Assembly: GCF_013387475.1 (NCBI RefSeq)
Contig: NZ_VWNB01000007.1
Span: 1 to 64,000, forward strand
Source of the DNA: Mariprofundus sp. KV
GTDB lineage: Bacteria > Pseudomonadota > Zetaproteobacteria > Mariprofundales > Mariprofundaceae
DNA: 64,000 nt
Direction: 5' to 3'
Shown one piece after another: positions 35,778-43,665 of the stretch. The notes under the pieces are model-generated. The model was not told the origin of the DNA. It ran no database searches and saw nothing but the letters and a program-made list of their open reading frames with translations. The first letter of the stretch is position 1. The number at the start of each line of letters is the position of its first letter. The position numbers and the translations under genes were made by a program.

Positions 35778-36809
35778 CTATTTTGTCTGCAGACCACCGC
35801 CAAGCATTCGACTCACCCACTTGGCCGTACAATCTACTATCGGAACGACCCGCTCGTAGTGCATGCGCCGTGGCCCGATCACGCCGAGTGTACCAACCAG
35901 GTTGGCAGGCCCCTGATAACGCGACAACACCACTGAAACCTGTTCCATGTTCACCAGCGCATGTTCGCTACCGATAAACACCTTCACGCCACTCTCCTCA
36001 GACTCCACCTGCTCAACCAGATGCAGCAGCTGCTCGCGCTCCTCAATGGCACACATCAGCGATCTGATCGTATCCACCACGGCAAACTCAGGCATCTCAA
36101 GCAGCTGGCGCTGACCACTGACAAACATTTCAGTCTGACCCTCTGTAGGGGCATCGGCCCAGCGTTTCAAGTCCTCAAGCAGATGCCGCACCTTCAGGCG
36201 ATCCGTCTCCATCTCCCGCTGCAGCCTTAAGCGTGCCTCTTCCAGATTGCAGCCAGAGAGCAACTCATTCAGACGCAGGGAAATCTCATGCAACTGTGCA
36301 TCGCTGGTATCCCCGGGGCGTACGATCAGACGATTCTGTACTTCCCCCGAATCGGTCACGATTACTGCCAGCAACTTTTCCGAGGAGACCGGCACCAGCT
36401 CGATGCGATTAATGCGATTAAACCCCTGCTCATGCACCCATACCATGCCGGCAAAATGGGTCAGACTTGCCAGCTCATCGGTTGCCCTTTTCAGGAGGAT
36501 GTTGCGCTCAGGCGTGCCCGGAAGATGCCCTGCTACCGCATTCTCAAGCTGCTGGTTCATATCAGGGTCAACCGCCATCAGCGAATCGACAAAATAGCGT
36601 AGCCCGCTATCGGTAGGCACACGCCCGGCAGAGGTGTGTGGAGAGCTGAGCATGCCCTGCCGCTCCAGCTCAGCCATCACATTACGGATCGAGGCCGGGC
36701 TCAAGCCCAGCTCACCCTGTTCCGCGAGTGTGCGCGATCCGACAGGCTGGCCTGTATTGAGGTAGGCTCGCACCACTTCACCAAGAATATGTTCGTGTCT
36801 CTCTTTCAT
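35778..36809 (-). CDS. hrcA: Heat-inducible repressor HrcA
   Basis: HrcA represses chaperone operons at CIRCE operators and is inactivated by heat. The 343-residue protein has the winged-helix N-terminus (TGQPVGSRTLAEQGELGLSPASIRNVMAELE in pieces: VGSRTLAEQG, SPASIRNVMAELE), LSSPHTSAGRVPTDSGLRYFVD in the same region, and ends GVIGPRRMHYERVVPIVD. A CIRCE element lies about 30 bp upstream, indicating autoregulation. Confidence 0.96.
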   Translation of the reverse strand: MKERHEHILGEVVRAYLNTGQPVGSRTLAEQGELGLSPASIRNVMAELERQGMLSSPHTSAGRVPTDSGLRYFVDSLMAVDPDMNQQLENAVAGHLPGTPERNILLKRATDELASLTHFAGMVWVHEQGFNRINRIELVPVSSEKLLAVIVTDSGEVQNRLIVRPGDTSDAQLHEISLRLNELLSGCNLEEARLRLQREMETDRLKVRHLLEDLKRWADAPTEGQTEMFVSGQRQLLEMPEFAVVDTIRSLMCAIEEREQLLHLVEQVESEESGVKVFIGSEHALVNMEQVSVVLSRYQGPANLVGTLGVIGPRRMHYERVVPIVDCTAKWVSRMLGGGLQTK

Positions 36810-36813
36810 GCGT

Positions 36814-36841
36814 ATGGGGTATAACTCCGTTAGAGGTCAAG
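36814..36841 (-). promoter_or_regulatory. Possible sigma-32-like promoter of hrcA
   Basis: The minus strand reads CTTGACC, 15 nt, CCCCATAC, which resembles the heat-shock consensus. It would start transcription almost at the ATG, giving a leaderless message. An alternative is a sigma-70 promoter (TTGTCA, 16 nt, TAGAGT) overlapping the CIRCE. Confidence 0.4.
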
Positions 36842-36863
36842 CACTCTAGCGAAGAGAGTGCCA
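36839..36863. promoter_or_regulatory. CIRCE operator upstream of hrcA
   Basis: AGCACTC, 9 nt, GAGTGC matches the core of the CIRCE inverted repeat TTAGCACTC-N9-GAGTGCTAA, with weaker outer bases. Its position directly ahead of hrcA supports HrcA binding. Confidence 0.85.
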
Positions 36864-36944
36864 GTGACAACTTCGTTTGAATTGAGCAGATGCATCCCTG
36901 CTGTTCACAACGCAGCGATAAACGCGTGGTATCATCGTTGCTCA

Positions 36945-36973
36945 CAATATCTAATGCTCAGCATTAAATATTG
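36945..36973. repeat. 29-bp near-perfect palindrome
   Basis: CAATATCTAATGCT and AGCATTAAATATTG are reverse complements with one mismatch around a single central base. It lies between hrcA and the L,D-transpeptidase gene, 60 bp before the latter's first ATG. It could be an operator or a small hairpin; no regulator is encoded beside it except hrcA. Confidence 0.55.
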
Positions 36974-37032
36974 GCGGCACATCCATCTCCCGTGCGCACG
37001 CTCAAAGAGCCGGGATTGCTATCCGTGCACTG

Positions 37033-37524
37033 ATGGTTAGGGATAGCTACACTCACGCCATGATCATCGTATCCGTATCCGAGCAGATGTTATACCACCG
37101 CCGCAAAACCGGTGTCTGGTACGCCTACCCTGTTTCAACAGCCAGCAAAGGGGTGGGCAACCTCTCAGGTAGCCTCCAGACACCACTGGGCAGGCATCGT
37201 ATCGCCGAGAAGATCGGCCACGGCCTGCCGCCACTGACTGCCTTCAGGGCGCGTGAGCCCTTCTGCATCTACGACCCCCAAAGCGATGATCCGAAAAAAG
37301 ACTGGATCCTCACCCGTATCCTCTGGCTATCGGGGTGCGAAACCGGCAAAAACCGCCGTGGCAAGGTTGATACGTATCGCCGCTATATCTACATCCACGG
37401 CACCCACGAAGAGGAGAAAATCGGCACCCCCGCCTCGCACGGCTGCATCCGTATGAACAATGAAGATATGCTCGAGCTGTTTGAGAACAGTTATGCCGGG
37501 GAGTCGGTCCGAATCGGCAGCTAA
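37033..37524 (+). CDS. L,D-transpeptidase (YkuD domain)
   Basis: A 163-residue YkuD-domain enzyme that cross-links or modifies peptidoglycan. The catalytic block YIYIHGTHEEEKIGTPASHGCIRM contains the His and Cys of the family (HGT, SHGCIRM). The N-terminal beta-strands (IIVSVSEQMLYHRR) and KGVGNLSGSLQTPLGRHRI are also typical. No clear signal peptide is present, as in some short cytoplasmic or non-classically exported relatives. The ATG at 37060 (MIIVSVSE) is an equally likely start; neither has a good ribosome site. Confidence 0.88.
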   Translation: MVRDSYTHAMIIVSVSEQMLYHRRKTGVWYAYPVSTASKGVGNLSGSLQTPLGRHRIAEKIGHGLPPLTAFRAREPFCIYDPQSDDPKKDWILTRILWLSGCETGKNRRGKVDTYRRYIYIHGTHEEEKIGTPASHGCIRMNNEDMLELFENSYAGESVRIGS

Positions 37525-37615
37525 GGCTATTCCCACCCTCTTCTCTCCCCTGTCAAATCAGCACAAACAGATCTAACCCCATGAAAAGATAAAGAAATTC
37601 ATTTCCGAGTCACAA

Positions 37616-37631
37616 TGGCACAGGTTTTGCA
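37616..37631 (+). promoter_or_regulatory. Sigma-54-type promoter
   Basis: TGGCACAGGTTTTGCA has the GG-N10-GC core of -24/-12 promoters and most of the flanking consensus. Transcription would begin near 37643 and read the beta-lactamase-fold gene at 37795 after a leader of about 150 nt. Confidence 0.55.
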
Positions 37632-37794
37632 AAAGTAAGCCAACTCACATCAACAGGTGTTATCGGCTGCCATAGTTGCGCCTATGGATACCTCAACATG
37701 TGCAGCAAAAATGAGCAGTGGCAAGGCTTCAGGTTGTTTAAACAGCAACATTGTCGCTACACTGCGCCGAAGATTGGGGTATGGAGGTAGACAA

Positions 37795-38760
37795 ATGAAA
37801 ACAAAACTTGCCTTAGCCCTCTCTTGCGCCGCCCTGCTCGCCACCTCACAAATAGCCACTGCCGGAGACTCTTTTAGCAAACCTCTGCGCCAGCAATCCA
37901 ACCCCCAGATTCAGCAGCTACTTGAACAGCGTATTGCCGACCTGCACCTGACAAGAGCCACACGCAACAAACAGCTCTCTGTTGCCCTGGTCGACATTAC
38001 CGACCCGAACGCCCCTGCCATGGCCCAGATCAATGGTGATGAGATGATGTACGCTGCCAGCCTGCCCAAGATTGCCATTTTGCTGGCTGCATTCGAGCGC
38101 ATCCGCGAAGGGAAACTCAAACTCACCGATGATATGCGCCAGACGATGACCAGTATGATCCGCCGCTCATCCAATCAGGCTGCAACCAAGGTGATCAGAG
38201 CTGTCGGCATCAACTACATCAATCAGGTTCTCAAATCAGACAAATACCGCCTCTACGACCCCAAACACAATGGTGGCCTCTGGGTCGGTAAAGAGTACGC
38301 CTCAGGCGTAGCCAAACATCGCGACCCTCTGCACAACATCTCCCATGGTGCTACCGCCCTGCAGACCGCCCGCTTCTACTACATGCTGGAGTCCGGAAAA
38401 CTGGTTTCACCTGAATATTCACGCCAGATGAAAACCATGCTCGGCAACCCCGGCATCAACCATAAATTTGTTAAAGGTTTGAGCCAGAGCTCTCCGGATG
38501 CACTGATCTTCCGCAAATCAGGCAGCTGGCGTGACTTTCATGCCGACAGCGCCCTGATCGAACACAATGGCCGTCGCTATATTGCCGTGGCACTGGCCAA
38601 CAACCCTAAGGGTGGCGAGTGGATGACTCGTCTTATTCAGGCGATGAACGAGATCATTGTTGATCTGCATCCCGGTGTTGTTGCCGGATCAGTGCATGCA
38701 AGCGCGTCGCAAGCTGTCGGTGTTGCAGAGCCGCGTTCTTCTTCAAAACATTTGATGTAA
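37795..38760 (+). CDS. Exported serine hydrolase, beta-lactamase fold
   Basis: A 321-residue protein with a signal peptide (MKTKLALALSCAALLA... to IATAG) and the three active-site motifs of penicillin-binding folds: SLPK (AASLPKIAILL), SSN (RRSSNQAATK) and KSG (FRKSGSW). It resembles the class A beta-lactamase-like family (beta-lactamase2). Activity could be on peptidoglycan or a beta-lactam. GGAGGT precedes the chosen ATG, so the 46 upstream codons of the open frame are leader. Its last 107 bases overlap the 3' end of a convergent gene of the same fold. Confidence 0.85.
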   Translation: MKTKLALALSCAALLATSQIATAGDSFSKPLRQQSNPQIQQLLEQRIADLHLTRATRNKQLSVALVDITDPNAPAMAQINGDEMMYAASLPKIAILLAAFERIREGKLKLTDDMRQTMTSMIRRSSNQAATKVIRAVGINYINQVLKSDKYRLYDPKHNGGLWVGKEYASGVAKHRDPLHNISHGATALQTARFYYMLESGKLVSPEYSRQMKTMLGNPGINHKFVKGLSQSSPDALIFRKSGSWRDFHADSALIEHNGRRYIAVALANNPKGGEWMTRLIQAMNEIIVDLHPGVVAGSVHASASQAVGVAEPRSSSKHLM

Positions 38761-39916
38761 TCGCCACCATATAGCGGAGCTCTCCCTCTGGAGCCTCCAC
38801 AATAGCGACTGAATTCATCACATTCAGTTTGTTGCCCGCATATTTACGGCAGACAAAACCAGCTTCTGCTTCACACCTGTAGAACGAACCACTCTTGAAA
38901 TAGAGCGCAGCATCGCTCAATTCCGGCGCCGAGGCATATCGAATGCGGCGCTCTGTCATATACAGTAACCGTTTAAGCCGAAGACTTGACCACGCATCCA
39001 CCAACCGCCCCTGCTCCATGTGCAACAGGTATCGCATCAGCTCGCGTGTCGTACAGACACTGTTCGTGCCGGGTACACGTCGCTTACCTTCACGCGAAAA
39101 GAAGCCCCCCTGCCGCAAGCGCTCGGGATCAAGGCCACTGCGTTTCACCGCCTGTTGCAGCAGCGAGGTCAATCTCTTGCCCAGCTCCCGCGTCGAATGC
39201 TCATTGAAATAGGCCTCTTCCCTGGCTCTGCTCACCGGATAATCACGACCAAAATGGTTTAACAACATGGTATGTTTGAGCACCATGCTGGCCGCAGCAT
39301 TGGAGCTTGCCGAGAGCATCCAGTCGAGATAACTCCAGAAATTGGCGCTATCCCCCTCAACAATCGGCCGTTTGATCAGCCGTTTCTGCTCCGGCAACCA
39401 GAATGGCACCTTATGGTGATCAGTGCGGATAAATCGATCGGCTGTAATCATACTGTTGCGCAGAATCTGCTGTCTGGCTGCAACATCATCGGGATAGATA
39501 TCGGCAAGTGTCTGAAACAGCGCCAGTGCCAGCACCAGCTTTCCAAGACTGCCGGGGTTTCGCATCTGATCGCCATGCACCTCAGCGTAGCGTGGCCGCC
39601 CTGCATCGCTGATATCAAGCAGGCTGACGCTGTAGTGAGTCCCATCCTCGCCCAGCAGCTTGATAATCGCCTCTCTCAACAGGGGATCGGGATTGAGCAG
39701 TGGATCGCCACTGAACCCCTGCAGATGCAACTTCACCTGCTTCTGCAGCAGCAGTGCGCCTGCGGGCAGCTTGTTACCCGTCACCTCCCCCTGCCGGGCC
39801 AGTTGATAACCCTGCAAACGGCTGATACCGGTCTCTTCAGCCCCATCAAGGGGGTAGGCACTCACCAGAGGCGGCTGCCAGAGTAGTAAAAGCATGCACA
39901 GCAGAAGAGACCTCAT
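38654..39916 (-). CDS. Exported serine hydrolase, beta-lactamase fold, second copy
   Basis: A 420-residue protein with a signal peptide and the same motif order as its convergent neighbour: SLGK (NPGSLGKLVLAL), SSN (LSASSNAAASM) and KSG (YFKSGSFYRCE). It has an extra N-terminal segment (about residues 25-100) and inserted loops. The ATG overlaps the stop of the dikinase-like gene as ATGA, so it is made together with that protein. The 3' end runs 107 bases into the neighbour. The product may act on peptidoglycan; no substrate can be read from the sequence. Confidence 0.82.
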   Translation of the reverse strand: MRSLLLCMLLLLWQPPLVSAYPLDGAEETGISRLQGYQLARQGEVTGNKLPAGALLLQKQVKLHLQGFSGDPLLNPDPLLREAIIKLLGEDGTHYSVSLLDISDAGRPRYAEVHGDQMRNPGSLGKLVLALALFQTLADIYPDDVAARQQILRNSMITADRFIRTDHHKVPFWLPEQKRLIKRPIVEGDSANFWSYLDWMLSASSNAAASMVLKHTMLLNHFGRDYPVSRAREEAYFNEHSTRELGKRLTSLLQQAVKRSGLDPERLRQGGFFSREGKRRVPGTNSVCTTRELMRYLLHMEQGRLVDAWSSLRLKRLLYMTERRIRYASAPELSDAALYFKSGSFYRCEAEAGFVCRKYAGNKLNVMNSVAIVEAPEGELRYMVAITSNVLKKNAALQHRQLATRLHALIRQQHRDADQQ

Positions 39917-42837
39917 AGCTGCCACCCCTCCTGCGGCTTCACACTCAGATCAACGCGTTGGTTGGCGGAGGCCTCCAGCTCCCTGTCCATCTCAATCAAC
40001 AGCTGGCTCTGCATCGCTCGCCTGCTCTCCACAAACGGGCGCAGCTGGAACAGGGCGAGCTTACCATCTGCAAATCCGAACTCGATATCAGCCGCCATCT
40101 TTTCACCGGCTGCATCGCGTGGCATCGGAAAGCGCTGTTTGACATCGGCAGCAAGACGACGCAACTGTTCAACTTCATCACTGTCAAGCAACCTCTCCCG
40201 CCCACTGGCCTGTAGCCTCTCGATACCCCCGCCCTCTTGCAGTCGTATCTTTGTCGGCACTGAAGCCTGTGTCAGCAGACGCACGCGGCCTGTACTGCGC
40301 TCCACCCTGATCTCCTCGGCTGCCTGCCCCTCCACAGCACCGCCAACCCCCTCACTCACGGCAACAGATAGCCAGTTGCGGCTACCGTTATCAACATCGG
40401 CTGTCACCATTACACCCGACTTCTCCGAATCAAAACTCTGCAGCAGAAGCACAGAGGGGTAGAGGTGAAGTGGGTCAGTCATGTGAGCCTGTCGCCAGGC
40501 ATAGGCGCGCGCGCTAAAGGGTGAGGCCCACACCTGCTGTATAGCATCCACAATCGCATCCATACCCACCACATTGGCAACTGTAAGATTCAGGCCGGCA
40601 CCACTAAAACCGGGAAGATCCTCAACATTGGTATCGCTGCGCACAAAAACACCGCGATCGCCTGACTTGCGGAATATACGCAGATAGGCAAAACGCAACT
40701 GCTTTCTGAACTCATGACCGGGATCGGTGCTCACAATCCATTGCCGCAGCTTGCCCAGAAAAACGCTGGTCTGCTTCGCCTTGCTCTTTTCATCATCAAT
40801 CAATGCCAGTCGCGCATACTCTGACTGCATCCATGCAAAAACAGACGGCCCCCCCTCAAAGAGCGGCTTGTCGAGGTGGTGTCGGAAAACACCAAATGGG
40901 ATCACCAGCCCCAGTGGCACCAGCTTCGGATAGTGATGGTGCAGCTCGCCGAGATTGGCGGCCTTGGGTCCGGCGATAACACCTGAATCCTTGCTCCTGA
41001 GACTACCCAGCGCATGCATTCTGCGATCGTCCAGATTTAATCGCGCCCGAGAGGCCTTGATCAGGGGGGCGTCACCCCTCATCTGACTGCCAAACAGCCT
41101 CTCCCACTCCGGACTATCCTGCTCAATAACAACCCTGCCGCGCCGGCTCACAGCCAGCACCACCCTCTCACCTACATGTTCACTGATCGCTGACAGCAGC
41201 GCCTCATCAGCAACGAGATTGGGAATCCCCATGTTTCGTGCCAGCAGCTGCACATGTGAAAGCGAGCTACCCTCGCCACTGGTAATGATACCGGCCACCG
41301 GCGTCAGATCCTGCATGGTTGAGGGAAGGATATAGATGCCGTCACTGCGCAGAGGTTCGCCATGGGCAGGAGCCTGTAGCAGCACCCCGCGTTGCAGACC
41401 GGGATTAAGAGCACGCAAACGACTGTCAATTTGACGGCCAAAAAGAGTGTGTCTGATCCCTGCCAACCGGCCTGCATCAGCTATCAGGTGGTCAACTATG
41501 TGTGAGTAAGGCAGCAGAGGACTCTCGCGCAGCCGATCCGGGATCAGTCGACCGCTCAAAGGCGTGAGGGAAGCCCAGCGCTCCACTGCAGCGGAGAAGT
41601 GGAATGCCAGTGACTGCTGTGACCATTGAGGCAGACGCGCCAGATAACTTAATCGACTGTAGTAATCGCCGGCAGAGAGAGCATCCGCCGCAAGCAGCTC
41701 ATCGAGTTCACCATGAAAGGCCAGCAGCTGCCGTTCAGAGAGAAAGCCAGTACCATATAGTGCCGTGCCAAGCTGGCGTAACCAGCCTATACGGGCGTCG
41801 CGGCCGGCTTCTGGATAGCCCTGCAACAAGCGATTACCCCGAACAAATATCTCCGTTTCGATAATCAGTGAACCCTGCAGCAGCCGCAGACGATCATATT
41901 TTGAGTAGTCACCCCCTCCCTGCAGCAGCTGCCGCCAGAGTTGCAGTCTGGCTGCCAGCCTCTTCACTATAGTGGCCTCATCACCACCGGCACCAAGCAG
42001 GTTGCTTGTCTCTTTAAATTGTTCAACAAGCAGGGGACTTGAGCTCTCTCCAGCCAGTTGTTCCAGTTGCCTCAAACCGGTTCGAGGGGCATAGAAAAGA
42101 TCCAGTTGTTCAGCCAGCTGCGCATAGGATAACAGTAGCTCAGGCAGCCCCGCCTGATCGGCATAGTCGCGAACGCGAGTGGCATCCTGATCGTCGGGAA
42201 GCGAGTGGATTTTAACACGCAGATTCTTAAAGCCCGGATCCTGATCACCGAGCTCAGTGGCTGCCTGTCTGATTGCCGTTGCCAGTCGCTGTGGACCCGG
42301 TAGCGGCAGCCTGCGCACGGCCTCGCGCAGCAGAAGAAAACGCTCGGGTGTCCGCCATAGCGGGTCAGTCAGCAGCGCCAGCAATACTCTTGTCGCCGCC
42401 ACCTGCTCATCCTCAACCTGTACTGCACCGCGATGAAAAAAACGGGAGCGTCGAAAAACCCAGCCATCATCTACACGGATTAGAAACTGCTCGAGCAGAA
42501 TCTGGCTCAGCTCATCGATGCGTGCATCAGGTCCGGTAAACTGAGCTGGCGAGGTTGCTGCCAACACATTGCCAATCAGATAACCCTGATTGCGCATCTC
42601 TACCGCCCGGCTACCCAAGAGGCCGTATTGCCTGCCACCACCACGCTTGCTGCAGACATTTTCACCGGGTGGCAGTACCGAGCCATCGTTACAAAACCAG
42701 CGGATTTGCGTAAAGGGGCCATAATTATCGGTCTTGAATCCATCCACCCAGCTACGGTATTTACCGTGGTCCAGTTCAGCAGCCACAGCTGATCCCGCAA
42801 ACAGCAGAGAGATCACGACAAATATTCGTAGAATCAT
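39913..42837 (-). CDS. Exported dikinase-like protein (glucan-water-dikinase/PEP synthase fold)
   Basis: A 974-residue protein with a signal peptide (MILRIFVVISLLFAGSAVA). The N-terminal 480 residues are unrecognised and mostly helical. A swivelling phosphohistidine domain follows (GEGSSLSHVQLLARNMGIPN, His near 527), then the PPDK-type ATP-grasp domain (AGPKAANLGEL near 620; VIPFGVFRHHLD; RSDTNVEDLPGFSGAGLN near 730; FQLRPFVESR near the end). This order, His domain before ATP domain, is that of glucan water dikinases rather than PEP synthase. An ATP-dependent enzyme outside the cytoplasm is odd. It is coupled to a beta-lactamase-fold gene. Confidence 0.8.
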   Translation of the reverse strand: MILRIFVVISLLFAGSAVAAELDHGKYRSWVDGFKTDNYGPFTQIRWFCNDGSVLPPGENVCSKRGGGRQYGLLGSRAVEMRNQGYLIGNVLAATSPAQFTGPDARIDELSQILLEQFLIRVDDGWVFRRSRFFHRGAVQVEDEQVAATRVLLALLTDPLWRTPERFLLLREAVRRLPLPGPQRLATAIRQAATELGDQDPGFKNLRVKIHSLPDDQDATRVRDYADQAGLPELLLSYAQLAEQLDLFYAPRTGLRQLEQLAGESSSPLLVEQFKETSNLLGAGGDEATIVKRLAARLQLWRQLLQGGGDYSKYDRLRLLQGSLIIETEIFVRGNRLLQGYPEAGRDARIGWLRQLGTALYGTGFLSERQLLAFHGELDELLAADALSAGDYYSRLSYLARLPQWSQQSLAFHFSAAVERWASLTPLSGRLIPDRLRESPLLPYSHIVDHLIADAGRLAGIRHTLFGRQIDSRLRALNPGLQRGVLLQAPAHGEPLRSDGIYILPSTMQDLTPVAGIITSGEGSSLSHVQLLARNMGIPNLVADEALLSAISEHVGERVVLAVSRRGRVVIEQDSPEWERLFGSQMRGDAPLIKASRARLNLDDRRMHALGSLRSKDSGVIAGPKAANLGELHHHYPKLVPLGLVIPFGVFRHHLDKPLFEGGPSVFAWMQSEYARLALIDDEKSKAKQTSVFLGKLRQWIVSTDPGHEFRKQLRFAYLRIFRKSGDRGVFVRSDTNVEDLPGFSGAGLNLTVANVVGMDAIVDAIQQVWASPFSARAYAWRQAHMTDPLHLYPSVLLLQSFDSEKSGVMVTADVDNGSRNWLSVAVSEGVGGAVEGQAAEEIRVERSTGRVRLLTQASVPTKIRLQEGGGIERLQASGRERLLDSDEVEQLRRLAADVKQRFPMPRDAAGEKMAADIEFGFADGKLALFQLRPFVESRRAMQSQLLIEMDRELEASANQRVDLSVKPQEGWQL

Positions 42838-42980
42838 ATCATGAGTATAGATTCAGAGCAGGTAGCTTACCATGATGAATATCTGATACGGTTATAAAAC
42901 CGGCAAAACTGGCCGGTCAAATCGCCACATAGTCTGACGTTCTTTATCTCTACTGTTCATTTCACCGGCCAGGAGGTGAT

Positions 42981-43073
42981 GTGAATTCTACCTTATGGCT
43001 ACAAACAATTGCTTTCTATCATCTTTTTTTCAATAATAGTGCTTCATTGTTAATGTCTGAGGAGGGGAGATGA
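42981..43073 (+). CDS. Possible 30-residue leader peptide
   Basis: GTG at 42981 opens a 30-codon frame (MNSTLWLQTIAFYHLFFNNS..., hydrophobic in the middle) preceded by AGGAGGTGAT, a complete anti-16S match, at a short 4-nt spacing from GGAGG. Its TGA overlaps the ATG of the next gene as ATGA. It may be a translated leader; the short spacing and lack of homology evidence keep confidence low. Confidence 0.35.
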   Translation: MNSTLWLQTIAFYHLFFNNSASLLMSEEGR

Positions 43074-43639
43074 CTGCGCAATCCAAGGAAACCAAGAAGC
43101 CACAAGATCATTCTGATGCCGCAACAGCTGGCAACGTCGACCAGATCAGGGATATTATTTTCGGATCACAGATGCGTGATTATGAGAGTCGCTTTCAGCG
43201 TCTGGAAGAGCGGCTGCTGAGTGAGCTATCGACAGTACGCAAAGAGGTCAACAATCGGGTTGAAGCACTGGAAACCTATATGCGCGGCGAAGTCGATGCG
43301 CTCAATGATCGCCTCAAATCTGAACGCGATGAACGTGAAACAGATAACAAGAATCTCGAAGATGAGATCAAGAATCTTTCTAAAGAGCTACTGCGCAAGA
43401 TCAGCCAGCTGGATGAATCGATGGCCAAGCACAATCGCGATCTGCGCCAGCAGCTACTGGATCAGTCGAAGAACCTGAGCAGCGACATTGATGCAACCAG
43501 AGAGCAGTTGAAAGCGGCACTGATGCGCTCCAGCGATGAGCTGCGCGAGAGCAAAACCGATCGTGTGGCGCTGGCTGAACTCTTCTCTGAGGTATCCCTG
43601 CGCCTGAAAGATGAATTCCCCATACCCAAGGGTAAATAA
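43070..43639 (+). CDS. Coiled-coil protein of unknown function
   Basis: A 189-residue hydrophilic protein, almost all predicted coiled coil (about residues 35-165, heptads such as FQRLEERLLSELSTVRKEV, LRKISQLDESMAKHNRDL). It has no signal peptide or membrane segment. The N-terminus is a short disordered region rich in Lys, Asp and Ala; the C-terminus ends LKDEFPIPKGK. GAGGAGGGGAG precedes the ATG. It begins a same-strand run with the OmpA-like, GTPase and cyclase genes, so it is probably a structural or adaptor part of that module. Confidence 0.7.
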   Translation: MTAQSKETKKPQDHSDAATAGNVDQIRDIIFGSQMRDYESRFQRLEERLLSELSTVRKEVNNRVEALETYMRGEVDALNDRLKSERDERETDNKNLEDEIKNLSKELLRKISQLDESMAKHNRDLRQQLLDQSKNLSSDIDATREQLKAALMRSSDELRESKTDRVALAELFSEVSLRLKDEFPIPKGK

Positions 43640-43665
43640 TACTGTCCGGGACTGCGTAAGCAGAG

